A stretch of 64,000 nt of DNA from Posidonia oceanica. Its lineage: Eukaryota; Streptophyta; Magnoliopsida; Alismatales; Posidoniaceae. Under the pieces are notes generated by a model. The model worked only from the letters and a program-made list of their open reading frames with translations, was not told where the DNA came from and searched no databases. Shown one piece after another: positions 50,258 to 61,932 of the stretch. Each line of letters begins with the position of its first letter. The stretch's first letter is position 1. Location of the stretch: positions 11,054,001 to 11,118,000 of the forward strand of contig JAZBRS010000054.1 in the NCBI GenBank assembly GCA_037176725.1, read 5' to 3'. A program made the translations under genes and the position numbers.

Positions 50258-51535
50258 GGCTCAAATAACATACGAATTTTATAAAATCCAATTCTATTTC
50301 CAAGATCAAATTATGATATGTTCATCACAAAAATAAAATATATGCGGAAGCATACCTGAATCCATGTGAAAATCGAAGAGGTGTTGTAGATCTTGTGCAT
50401 GGGAGCCGGACTTCCAAACCATCATACACCTCCTTTGTCCTTTGTCTTTCTCAAGATAAGATGAGAGAGAGGAGAGGTAAAAGTGTAGGGTTTGGGAACC
50501 AAGACCCCTATTTATAGAATGTATATTTTTACATATTTTTTATCGACCCATCAACAAAAAGAAATATGCCAAATGGTATCTACACAATCAACCTACACTA
50601 CTTAAGATGTCAATAGGCTCAATCCAAAACCAAATAAATTACTATTAGTGAGACCAATCACAAAATAGCCTATAATATTTTAATTGATTTTATATTGGCT
50701 CATATTTTATTGGATTTTAACCCAACAATCTCCTACTTGAGCCACACATAAAATTAACAATTAAAGCATTAAAACCTTATGTGCTCAAAAAGACTATTTA
50801 ACCAAAACATCTTACAATCCGGTCCATCAATTGTACCAACATAGGTTCAAAAAGATTTCCATTACATTAGGCGTAATTTAACCCACAATGGTCACTAATG
50901 CTAATACAATCAACGACATGAATCAAATGTGGATGTGTAACATGGAATTTAGGCAAAGTGGTCTAACACGTCCATATCCAATTGGTCCAACCTTAATGAG
51001 ATCAACATAAATATCTAGAATATAATAATTGAAACATTTATTTCTGCAAAAAATAATGTTTATTACAATAGAGCATCCAAATACAAACTTCTAATAAACC
51101 GACACATCATCAAATGATGCAACACCTATATGAGCCACATGCTCATGAAAGACCTTGGGTGGTACTCCCCTAGTAAGCGGATCCGCAATCATGGAATTTG
51201 TCCCAATATACTCTATAGACAACTGACCATCCTGCACTCTTTCTTTTACAATAAGGAACTTAATGTCTATATGCTTAAACTTTGATGAGCTCCTGTTGTT
51301 ATTGGAATATAGTACCGCAGATTTAATGTCACAATATAGCTTGAGTGGTCTTTCAATTCCATCTACAATGTGTAGACCCGTGACAAAATTCATTAGCTAT
51401 ATTTCCTAATTGGATGCCTCATAACATGCTGTATACTCAGTTGCCAAAGTAGAAGGAGCTATAAGTGTTTGTTTGACACTTTTCCATGATATAGTTCCAC
51501 CAGCTAGCAAGTATACATAGCCTGAAGTGGATCTA
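50247..51535 (-). mobile_element. truncated copia element: 3' LTR and RNase H fragment
   Basis: The LTR right edge is at 50727 (minus sense TGTTGGGTTAAAATCC after polypurine AGTAGGAGAT). A minus-sense CTATAAATAG TATA box lies near 50511, and the left edge is approximate. The RNase H fragment is at 51064-51535. The element is cut at 51536 by an Athila-type LTR. Confidence 0.7.
51064..51535 (-). pseudogene. copia RNase H fragment with two stops
   Basis: Minus sense: STSGYVYLLAGGTISWKSVK, LATEYTACYEASN, two stops, then NFVTGLHIVDGIERPLKLYC, SSSKFKHIDIKFLIVKERV and IEYIGTNSMIADPLTRGVPP. This is the last part of a copia polyprotein. The expected CDN is CDI, a further sign of decay. Confidence 0.85.
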
Positions 51536-52444
51536 TGATGAGCACATTATTGTTACATATTTCATGTCCCATATTTATCTAGTTTGTATATAAATAATGT
51601 TACTCGAGGTGTTTTGTGTAAATTTTGCAGGAACCTGAGGACTTGAAAAGAATTGAGAAAAATAAGGATGAGAAAAGAATAAAAGGTAAAAAGGAATTCA
51701 AATTCAATCAAAGATATTTTGAGGGAAAAAAGAAAAGAATTTTGAACAAAAAAATATAGAGCTACGTTGAGAAGTCAAATCCACAATTTTCACGTGCATA
51801 AATACTGGGAGAAATATCAGCTAACAGATTGACCAAGTTAGAGCTCATCTCGACTGACGTGGATGCCTCCCACGTGCCCAGATGCACATTCGGTGCCTCC
51901 CAGGCGCCAGGACAAGATTGCTTTGATCCAGTCTTTGGTTGTTACGATCTTTTGTTAGAAATATCTTGTATTTGAAATTTAATTTTAAATTTTGTACTCA
52001 GATTTGTCTCTGACGTATGGAAGTTCTTGTAAGTCTATAAAAGGACCATTTGTGTAGATCTAGGGGATAATCTTCCATCTTTTAGGCTTAGACTTCTCAT
52101 TTGTTATTGTGGAAGAGCTTCAAGTGTGTCTCTATTTTGTAATCTCCGGTTCTATAAATAATATTTTATTTTTCTCCAATTATGTGTTTTATTCCAAGTA
52201 CCTTATTCAATTTTTTATTTTCTGTTATCTCTATGTGCAACTAATTTCTAGATCTAGGGTTTAGATGAAATTTATGTAATTTCAAATATTGTGATTAAAT
52301 TCCTCTTTGTTTTCTCATGCCTAAATGCCATGATAGATTAATATTGATTATATCTTTTTAATCTATGCTTAGGGAAGAATAATTAGGGATAATGTGTATA
52401 ATCTTAGATCTAAAGTATATCATTCGATTTCGTTTCATTTATAT
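51536..52444 (+). mobile_element. Athila-type LTR, first part (continues beyond the inserted gypsy)
   Basis: Starts TGATGAGCACATTATTG, a usual Athila LTR start. It shares TATAAATAATG...CTCGAGG, GTGCCTCCCAGGCGCC-like words, an AAGTCTATAAAAGG TATA region (about 52032) and CTATGCTTAGGGAAGA with the LTR at 41571. It is interrupted at 52445; the remainder is not in the window. Confidence 0.65.
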
Positions 52445-55294
52445 TGTAACGACCCAAGTCGCTACCAACAAACCTACCGCCCAACAAATTTAAAATTTAA
52501 TTAAATACAACATTTTACAACAAACCACTGGACTAAAACAATATCAATGCTAGGAACCTGCAGTGGACAGCTACGTGACTCCCTCTATATGCACTATACT
52601 TCAAACTAGCTAATCATCTGCACCTGAAAATCAAACAAGCACACGTGAGTGACCTAGAAATCGTCACCCATCACACACTTCACAAAAACCACGCGAGAAA
52701 CTGGCGGAAAACCTCAAATACGGCACAATCGGCAAAACCCCAAAATCTGGGTTCAAAACAAGCAATATAAATAATAAAACATCCTTCCTAAAGCCCACAA
52801 GCTAAAACCAGGGAAGACAGGCGTTTCCAGAAATATAAATCCCAAAGCCACGGTCCACTGGCCCAAAACCTCAAAACCACACAAAACCCTCCAACCCCTC
52901 AGGCTGGAAAAACACTCGGCCCACCGGCCAAGACAAGGCGGAAATACCTTGCAAAACTAAAGCTCAATCAATATAATGGCCCATCGGCCTAAAGCTCAAA
53001 ACCAAAGCCACACGCCACAACTAGGCGGGAGAACATCTGGCCTAATATGGCCCAAAACACCAACCACAACTCACGCCATACACAGGCTGAAAGCAACTAC
53101 CCAATATGGCCCAAAAATAGCAAAACCTCCCAAAGCCCGAAACTCAGGCAAAGCTCAAGGCCTAATATGGCTAGCAACAACAAAACACAGCCCCAACGGG
53201 CACAAAACACAATTGATCGTATTGCCTGGCGCCAAGCAACCGATCTGGCCTCAAGCAGTAGCCAGGGACTCACCCCTGCAGCTCACTGCACTGCCATGAA
53301 CACCCGTCCTGTGGAGGAGCGTGTCCATCCTGGCATCTTGTCACTAGAGACGCCTTAAAAGTAATCCCTCACCAGGGAAGCTACTCACCCCAACTGGGCA
53401 AGCTGTCCTCACTCAGGACAAACCACAGGGCACGCCTAATATACGGCGACCTCAACTCAGTGCTCCGAACCACTAGAGGCTCCAACCCCTAGGCTCAGCC
53501 AGCACCAGTGCCCCGAATCACTAGAGGCTTCGACCCGTAGGCTCAGCCGGCACCAAAAACAAGGCGAGTCCTGGTGCCCGTAACAAACAGGGTATTACGC
53601 CCAGCTACACAGGAGTATCATACCTCCCGAGTCCACTGCCACGATACCGCTAGGTACGGCTGGCACCCCGACCCCCAAAACCACAACCTAGGAGAGGTGT
53701 GTGACACACCGGGAACGCCGTCGCATTCCCGGATCCAGCCAACACGACTCCTAGGTTTTGGCCACGGAAAACCTCGGCAAAACCATTTACAAACCATTCA
53801 TATTTTTCCTCAAATCCCTTTGAAAACATTTATCAAATATCATGGGCTAAAGCACAATAAACCCCAAAACCAACCGAGGAAACCACATTGGAAAACAAGC
53901 CTGGGAGAGCATCCCAGACCAAATTCGGCAGATCGGTACTCCCACCGGTATATCGAAAATCCCTGTTTCGGTGGAACTAAATCCACCGGTTGACTGGTCC
54001 GCACAGTGATTGGCAGACCGATATCACATCAGTCGTACCGAAAATCCCTGCTTTGGTGGAACTAAATCCACCGGTTGACCGATCAAACCCTGAAAACGGC
54101 AGACTGGTCAATATCGGTCGACCGAAATCAGGTCCTGGCCTAAATCTGACGGCAAAACGGGACACTGATATCACACCGGTGTACCGATTTCCCCAGAAAT
54201 CGGTAGACCGACCGAAAAGGTCGTGCTGAACCAGGACAGGGCAGCCAACTTGAAAATCCGACATAAAACCCCAAACGCCTGAATCAAACTCCAAAACTAG
54301 CGTGCCATATAGCAGAATTTCCGGAATAAAACAAGGAATGCAACCATACCCTCGGTATGGCATTCCGAGGCACGCAACACGAGAAAACACTGGAAATTCA
54401 ATATTCAAGTCACTTTCTATAAAACCACAAAACCATATCAAATCTGCACCAAACCGGGCGCGCAACACGTGCAAACGAGCGTCTCAGCTCGAGTAACACA
54501 AATATATCTCAATCGCCTCAATCCGAGGCCCAAAACACCGGAATTCACCGGGAAACCACATAATTAGCATTTAAGTCATCTAGGCCATAAATCGGCCAAA
54601 AACCACAATAAATCTCTAAAAATTACCAAACATCTACCATAGCATATAAACATGGCAAGACACACAATAAAACCATAATCAAGCCATTTGAGAGCATTCA
54701 CCCTCATTAAATGGCGAAAAACCACATATCAACTCAAAACCTATTGAAGTCAATTAAATTCGCCTAAATGCATATAAATCCCTAAAAATTGCCAAACTTA
54801 AATATAACATACAAATCATGGCAAGGGACACATGCAAGGCAACAATTAAATATTAAAGGCTCCTACGGCGAGACGTGTACCTTGGACAACCTCCGTCCAC
54901 CGGTGGTCCACACGCACACCGAGCACGCCGCTCCACCGGGAAGCCGACCGGAGCTCGCTCGCCGCACCATCGGCTGCCACTGCACGCCGGCCGCCACCGC
55001 ACGCCAACAGCCACCAGCGGAAGGAGGAGAAGAGGAGGAAGAAGGAGAGGGCGGGAGGGGAAGAAGGAGGGGAGGAAATCGGTGGGGAGAGGAGGAGGAA
55101 GAGGGAGGAGGAGGAGATCGGCACGAGGGGGAGGGAGAGGAGGGGAGGGCACGAGCCGGCTGGGAGGAGGGGGAAGGAGGATCCTGCATGCGCGCGGGGA
55201 GGAAGGAGGGAAGACGTGCGTGAGGGGAGGGGGAAGAGAAAGAGAGGGCACGTGAGGGAGGGGTGGGGAGGAAGGAGAGAGAGGGAAGGAGGGA

Positions 55295-55333
<39 letters not shown>

Positions 55334-55559
55334 GAAGGGAGAGAAAGAGAGAGAGAAACACAGGGACGAGGCCACAATCTGTCTCACCAACCATCACAAG
55401 TGGGAGTCCACCACTGCAATACAGGTGGAGACCCACACAAACCACAGATGGGGCCCACAGCAACTCAAGTGGGGCCCGCAAGGCCACTAACACCCGACCA
55501 AAGCCAAGGAATTCATTAAACAAGCATAATTACAAGGAAATGAATTCCCGGGTGTTACA
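52445..55559 (-). repeat. 3' LTR (3,115 bp) of the gypsy element
   Basis: Same family as the solo LTR at 28499-31446 in the opposite orientation, including the CT/GA tract (about 55255-55360), the GC-rich leader and the repeated GGTGGAACTAAATCCACC hairpins near 53970 and 54055. Confidence 0.85.
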
Positions 55560-55576
55560 TCATAAACACCTAAAAA

Positions 55577-57631
55577 AGGATTTCGCCCGCGAAATCAATG
55601 GTTGGCGAAAAGATGCGGGTATCGAGCAAGGATGCCATCCTCGCGCTCCCAAGTGGCCTCTTCTGCTCTATGATGCTGTCATCTCACAAGAACCAGCGGA
55701 ATCACCTTGTTCTGCAACACTTGTTCTCTGCGATCAATAATCTGGACAGCCTCCTCAACAAAGGAGAGATCTTCCTGGAGCACTTCCGGCTGAACAGGTA
55801 TCACCTGTGAAACATCAGTCAGACACTTCCTTAGTATGGAGACGTGGAACACGCTGTGCACTGCTGACAGCTCTGATAGTAGGGCCAACCTATAGGCAAC
55901 TTCACCAACCCTCTGCGTGATTTGGTACGGGCCAATATAGCGGGGACTCAACTTCCCACGCTTGCCAAACCTCTTCACGCCTTCGTCGGTGAAACCTTCA
56001 AGAACACAAAGTCTCCCACCAGAAACTCTAACGGTCTCCAGCTCCGGTTAGCATAACTCTTCTGCCGACTCTGTGCAGTTAGAAGCCTTCTGCGGATCAA
56101 GTCCACCTTGTTCGCATACTGGTGCACAAACTCCGGATCAAGAAGCTGCCGCTCACCTACCTCGCTCCAGCAAACCGGGGATCTGCAGGGCCTACCATAG
56201 AGAGCCTCGTATGATGCCATCCCGATGCTAGAGTGGTAGCTATTGTTGTAAGCAAACTCAACCAACGGTAGGTGGTCCTCCCAACTTCCTTGCAAATTTA
56301 GGGCAGAAGCTCTCAACATATCTTCTAGAGTCTGGATAGTCCTCTTTGTCTGACCGTCCGACTGAGGGTGGAAAGCTGTACTGAAATTAAGTACTGTGCC
56401 AAAAGCCTCCTGTAGAGTCCTCCAGAACCTTGAGGTAAACCGCGTGTCTCTATTAGACACAATGGATACAGGAACACCATGCAGCCGAATGATCTCCGAT
56501 ACGTACAGTTCTGCCAACTGCCGTAAAGGAAGATTCACTTGGATAGCAAGAAAATGAGCTGACTTGGTTAGGCGATCAACGATCACCCACACGGTGTTGT
56601 TCTTCCTCGGAGAACGCGGCAACCCAGTCACAAAATCCATAGAGATGTGCTCCCATTTCCATTCCGGTATACTCAAAGGCTGTAGAGTTCCTCCAGGTCT
56701 CTGGTGCTCTGCCTTTACTAGCTGGCAGGTCATACACCTTGCCACATAGTCAGCAACTTCTCTCTTCATGCCAGGCCACCAAAAATTCTGCTTCAGATCC
56801 CGACACATCTTCGTGGATCCTGGGTGGACGGTATACTTGGATCTATGAGCTTCATCCAGTAACCTCCGCCTGGCCTCCTCATACTGGGGCACAAACAAGC
56901 ACTGATCAAACCTCAGCTCCCCATGTACGCCAAGAGAAAAGTCCGGCACTTCCCCAGCGTGCAACTTCTCAACAGTCGCCTGAAAGAAAGGGTCTGTCTG
57001 CTGACAAGCAACTATGAACTCCACTAGCTTGGGACGAACACACAAGCTCGCCATATAGGCACCGCCTGCTCCCCGATGTAGTCTCTTGAGTCCACAGTCA
57101 GCCAGATCCTCCAACATGGTCCACTCCTTGACCATCAGGCTAGCCATAACGTGTGTACATCGACTCAGAGCATCGGTGACCACGTTGGCCTTCCCAGGGT
57201 GGTAGGACAAACTGAAATCATAGTCCTTAAGATACTCCACCCACCTCCACTGCCGCATGTTGAGGTCCTTCTTAGTAAAGATATACTTCAGACTCTTGTG
57301 ATCCGTGTAGACCTCAAACTGCTCCCCATACAGGTAGTGTTGCCAAAGCTTCAGCGCGAACACCACGGCAGCCATCTCATGATCATGGGTAGGGTAGTTC
57401 TTCTTGTGGTCTTTCAACTGACGGGAGGCATAAGCCATAACACTGCCACGCTGCATCAGAACACTATCCAACCCAACATCACTAGCATCACTATACACAG
57501 TGAAGCCACCACTTCCAGAAGGCAAGGTTAGAACAGGAGCAGATGTCAGACGAGCATTCAACTCATTGAAACTCGCCTCACAACCTTGGTCCCAAATGAA
57601 CGGAAGCCCTTGCTTGGTGAGAACTGTCAGG
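55577..57631 (-). pseudogene. gypsy RNase H, integrase and C-terminal domain, inactivated
   Basis: RNase H: YSDASDVGLDSVL, HDHEMAAVVFALK, YTDHKSLKYIF and VVTDALSR. Integrase zinc finger: HRSKYTVHPGSTKM then CMTCQ. Core: MDFVTGLPRS, then SNRDTRFTSRFW where the catalytic Asp is Asn (56452-56454), and FHPQSDGQTKRT where the catalytic Glu is Lys (56344-56346). One inserted base near 55978 shifts the frame before KRFGKRGKLSPRYIGPYQI, and a TGA interrupts the C-terminal domain near 55660. So it is non-functional. Confidence 0.9.
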
Positions 57632-58282
57632 TGTGGATATGGGGTTTTGGAGGAGAAGAGGCTTGTTTTGGCTCTATTTGCTCTTTCTCGGGGTCCCTTT
57701 TTTGTATCCAACTCCGTCACTCCACAGGTGATGGAATTGGTGTGATCGCCACTCTCGGTTCGCTTTCACTGGCCCTCGAGACGCCTTGGAAGATGTGATA
57801 TGAGTTGCGAGTTCAACTACCTTGGGACAACGCCAACGTTGCCCAATGGTGCTCGTGCTTGGTGAGTTTCTTCTTCTTCTTCTTCCTTGTAAAATAGATT
57901 TAAAGATGTGGATTAACAAAGTGTAGTATACAATTCAAAGCAAATAAAAAAATTGACATGAAATAAGAAGAGAGGAAAAGACTTACCCGAGGGGTTTTAG
58001 CCCCCCAGTAGCAACTATGTATGAATATGACTGGCTACAAAAATATGTGAAAGGAAATATGATATGCAAACTATTAAAAAAGAAAACCCTCTTTTGATAT
58101 GGATGGTATGCAACAGAATGCAATACGCCGTTTGCGTGGTTGAAGATGGAAGAGGACTCAAGCTCTCTCAAAACTCTTTCTCAACTCACTTGATTTCCAC
58201 AACTTCTCTCTCATAAATCTCCCTCTAAAATTGTGTTCCACTCTCCAAAAACCGTCCCTGAACACTGTGGAGATACCCATGC

Positions 58283-58289
58283 TTTTATA
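58283..58289 (-). promoter_or_regulatory. TATA box of the left LTR
   Basis: TATAAAA on the minus strand, 655 bp from the left end, the same distance as in the solo LTR at 25294. Confidence 0.5.
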
Positions 58290-58994
58290 GGAGCAAGGAA
58301 GGAACAAAAAAGGACACGAATGCCAAGTCAGTAGAGTTTCCTGTTTCAGAAACGACCTCCGAGGCATAACTGCCAGGATCAGAGAAGATTCTCCAATTAA
58401 AGAGTCCTTAAGTGCGATTAAACTCGGCTTTGATGGCTTTTACCGGTCAACAGGTTCTAAAGATGGCAAAAACACAATTTTTGGATTAGGCAAAATATGG
58501 AAAGCTTTGGCTGATTGGGTTGCTACGTTGGACGCTGCAAAACCAGCGGCCAACGTTAGCCGTTGGAAAACCAGCGGCCAACGTTGTACGCGGGTAATTC
58601 AGCAGACAACACCCTTAATCAGTTTGCCTTTCTAATTTGGTTAAGACGTGAAGAACACTCAGGTTGCCAACATTTGGGGCTTAAAAGGTATAGCATTTTG
58701 AACTTGAAAGGGACATTTAGCTCAAGTGAGATTCAGAAATGGATGGAGGGCCTCTAAAAGCGCTCTAATGCAAGGGACTATCCTAACATGAAGGGAGTGC
58801 CAAAACGGAGTATCTACAGATTGCCCCTCCTTGAAGATGGCTTCGGCACGAAGCTATCTCTAAGGCGAGACGATACCCCCGTGTGGCGCTACCTGAGGGT
58901 CCTAAATGAAATCCAATGCCTGCTGCCACCAGACTTGGACGGGACATAAAGAGGGTCGGCTAAAGAAACACCCCAAGGGGATTGTCCAAGGGGA

Positions 58995-59205
58995 ACGAAC
59001 TAACGACATGCCACGGGGAAGACTTGTGGGGGTCAAGCTAAATGGCACTGCCATAGGAAAGACCCACGGGGGCCAAACTAAAAGACATGCTACGGGGATG
59101 GCCCGCAGGGGTCAAAGTAAAAGACATGCTACAGGGATAGCCTGCAAGGGTCAAGCTAAAGGACACTGCCGCGGGGAAGACCCGCGGGGGTCAAACTAAA
59201 AGGAT
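58995..59205. repeat. minisatellite, about five units of about 45 bp
   Basis: Units of the form GACATGCTACGGGGAAGACCY... GGGGGTCAAACTAAAA. Related in style to the array at 60405. Confidence 0.75.
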
Positions 59206-59429
59206 GGATAGTTAATGATTCCGACGACCACTCAATGCGAATGTAGTACAATACGAATGCAGTACAATGCGCTATGCATGAATGCGTGCTGACGGGAATG
59301 CAAAAGGGGTCATGATATGCAATGCATGACCCTAGGTAATGAGGTTTCTCGATCATCGCCGGCTTTAATTTGTATACCGGGTTGGCTCAGGAATTTTTCT
59401 CACCACCCAAGGCAGACTGACACATGCGT

Positions 59430-59805
59430 GAATGCAATTTGTCATGATCAAGTGCCCTTTCCTCGAGTGTAGCCTACACTCTCCCAGGGACCGTCGTCTC
59501 ATGATACGCGGATTGGTGAGCGAGAGGTCTATGATGCTCCCAGGCAACAGGAGAAACAACCTCTTCTCTGCCGACCACGTTGGCTCGATTTGTCACAATT
59601 AGGTGTCCTTTCATCGAATGTTGCCTACATTCTCGACAGAGACCGTCATCCCGTGACCCTGAATCAATGAACAATGAGTCCATCGATACCGTTGGCGTTA
59701 TTTGTCAGAATCAAGTGTCCTTTCATTTAATGTTGCCTACATTCTCGGTGGGGACCATCATCTTCTGACGCAGGAGTTAGTGAACAGGGGGTTCACTAAT
59801 ACCGT
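59430..59805. repeat. three units around GTTGCCTACATTCTC, about 110-155 bp apart
   Basis: Shared core CAAGTGTCCTTTCATNNAATG then GCCTACATTCTC and GACCGTCATC at about 59450, 59598 and 59712. Confidence 0.65.
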
Positions 59806-59809
59806 TGGC

Positions 59810-60395
59810 TTTGCTTTGTTGACCCGGTCATGCTCTGGGGTTCTTTGTACTGATTGATTTTGCTTTGTTTGTCCGGTTGTGCTCCGGGGTTGCTTTGTTT
59901 GTCTGGTCATGCTCCGGGGTTTGCTTTGTTGTCTGGTTGTGCTCCGGGGTACCTGCTTTTGATCGACTTGCTTTGTTTGTCCGGTTGTGCTCTGGGGTTT
60001 GCTTTGTTTGTCCGGTTGTACTCCGGGGTTTGCTTTGGTGTCCCGGTTATGCTCCGAGGCTTTTTGCTTTGATGTCCTGGTTATGCTCCGGGGATCTTTC
60101 TTTGGTAGGTTTGCTTTATTATCCCGGTTATGCTTCGGGAATCTTTCCTTGGTAGGTTTGCTTTGTTATACCGGTTATGCTTCGGGGATCTTTGCTTTGG
60201 TGTCCCGGTTATGCTCCGGGGCTTTTTGCTTTGGTGTCCCGGTTATGCTCCGGAGATTTTTCCTTGGTAGGTTTGCTTTGTTATCCCGGTTATGCTCCGG
60301 GGATCTTTGCTTTAGTGTCCCGGTTATGCTCCGGGGATCTTTCTGATTGATTTGCTTTGTTGTCCCAGTTATGCTCCGGGGATCTTTCTAATTTG
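59810..60395. repeat. minisatellite of GGTTATGCTCCGGGG units
   Basis: About 17 copies of TTTGCTTTGTTGTCCCGG then TTATGCTCCGGGGATCTT, about 28-40 bp each. Open frames across this array are repeat artefacts. Confidence 0.85.
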
Positions 60396-60404
60396 CTTTG
60401 CCGA

Positions 60405-61580
60405 GGGGATTACCCAAGGGAGGCGGAAAATAAAAAACCTGACATGCCTAGGGGAAGACCCAAGGGAGTCGAAAATAAAAACTTGACGTGCCTAAGGGAA
60501 CACCCGAGGGAGTCGAAAATAAAAACTTGACGCGCCTAGGGGAAGACCCGAGGGAGTCGAAAATAAAAACTTGACGTGCCTAGGGGAAGACCTTGGGGAG
60601 TCGAAAATAAAAACTTGACTTGCCTAGGGGAAGACCCTAGGGAGTCGAAAATAAAAACTTGATGTGCCTAGGGGAAGACTTTAGGGAGTCGAAAAAAAAA
60701 ACTTGACGTGCCTAGGGGAAGACCCGAGGGAGTCGAAAATAACAGCATGACGTGCCTGGGGGAAGACCCTAGGGAGTCGAAAATAAAAACTTGACGTGCC
60801 TGGGGGAAGACCCTAGGGAGTCGAAAATAAAAACTTGACGTGCCTAGGAGAAAACCCTAGGGAGTCGAAAATAAAAACTTGATGTGCCTAGGGGAAGACC
60901 CTAGGGAGTCGAAAATAAAAACTTGACGTGCCTGGGGGAAAACCCTAGGGAGTCGAAAATAAAAACTTGACGTGCCTAGGGGAAGACCCTGGGAAGTCGA
61001 AAATAAAACTTGACGTGCCTAGGGGAAGACCCGAGGGAGTCGAAAATAAAAACTTGACGTGTCTATGGGGAAGACCCTGGGGAGTCGAAAATAAAAACTT
61101 GACGTGCCTAGGAGAAGACCCTAGGGAGTTGAAAATAAAACTTGATTCGCCTAGGGGAAGACCCGAGGGAGTCGAAAATAAAAACTTGACGTGCCTAGGG
61201 GAAGTCCCTAGGGAGTCGAAAATAACAGCATGACGTGCTTGGGGGAAGACCTTAAGGAGTCGAAAATAAAAACTTGACGTGCCTAGGGGAAGATCCTAGG
61301 GAGTCGAAAATAACAAATGACGTGCTTGGGGGAAGACCCTAGGGAGTCGAAAATAAAAACTTGACGTGCCTGGGGGAAGACCCTAGGGAGTCAAAAATAA
61401 AAACTTGACGTGCCTGGGGGAAGACCCTAGGGAGTCGAAAACAACAGCATGACGTGCCTAGGGGAAGACCCTAGGGAGTCGAAAATAAAAACTTGACATG
61501 CCTAGGGGAAGACCCGAGGGAGTCGAAAATAAAAACTTGACGTGCCTAGGGGAAGGCCCTAGGGAGTCGAAAAGGATACT
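60405..61580. repeat. minisatellite, about 26 units of about 44 bp
   Basis: Unit: CTTGACGTGCCTAGGGGAAG followed by ACCCTAGGGAGTCGAAAATAAAAA. Copies are 85-100% alike by eye; some carry AACAGCATGACGTG instead of AAAAACTTGACGTG, at intervals that suggest a higher-order pattern. Confidence 0.9.
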
Positions 61581-61838
61581 CTTTGGCTTAGCTTGCTTTG
61601 TTGACCCGGTGTGCTCCGGGTTCTTCTTTTCTGCTCTCAATTCTGCTTTGCCTCGTTGGACGCTTGATTCTCAGTGTTCAACGTTGGACACTTAAAACGT
61701 CGCGGCTAACGTTGGACGGCATTACAGCCGCGTATAATGTCGCGAGACAGGCTGCTGTCCTTCTTGTTTGGCCATCACTGTTTTGGCAGTAAATTCCCAA
61801 TCTTCCCTGGATTTCGATTCTGATGATGCTCCATGGCC

Positions 61839-61845
61839 TATATTA
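61839..61845 (+). promoter_or_regulatory. possible TATA box of the plant-mobile-domain gene
   Basis: TATATTA about 90 bp before the ATG at 61933 and downstream of the second CGTTGGAC cluster. Weak match. Confidence 0.3.
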
Positions 61846-61932
61846 GACCTCCTCTTGGCTTGGATCTCGTAGTTCAAACATCTATCTTCCTTCCCTTATT
61901 GATTTTGCTTGCTAGGGCTTGTGCCTCTCCTC

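Larger units (their letters stand above)
52445..57631 (-). mobile_element. Del/Tekay-like Ty3/gypsy retrotransposon, 3' half
   Basis: The 3' LTR is 52445-55559 (minus sense TGTAACACCCGGG to GGTCGTTACA). The pol 3' part is 55577-57631. The sequence before the LTR has the TTTCGCGGGCGAAATCC form common in this lineage. The pol ends with VQIIDRREQVLQNKVIPL and EEATWERE words, typical of the chromodomain-type tail. It is cut at 57631 by another element; gag, protease, most of RT and the 5' LTR are outside the window. Confidence 0.85.

Noticed and set aside
54789..55740. Long ORFs on both strands around 55 kb
   Set aside because: Counterpart of the same LTR leader in the opposite orientation; low complexity, no domains.
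59854..61233. ORFs of up to 119 codons across the minisatellites
   Set aside because: They merely translate the repeat units.
60405..61580. CRISPR-like array of regularly spaced repeats
   Set aside because: The repeats are direct and contiguous with no unique spacers, in a plant nuclear context.
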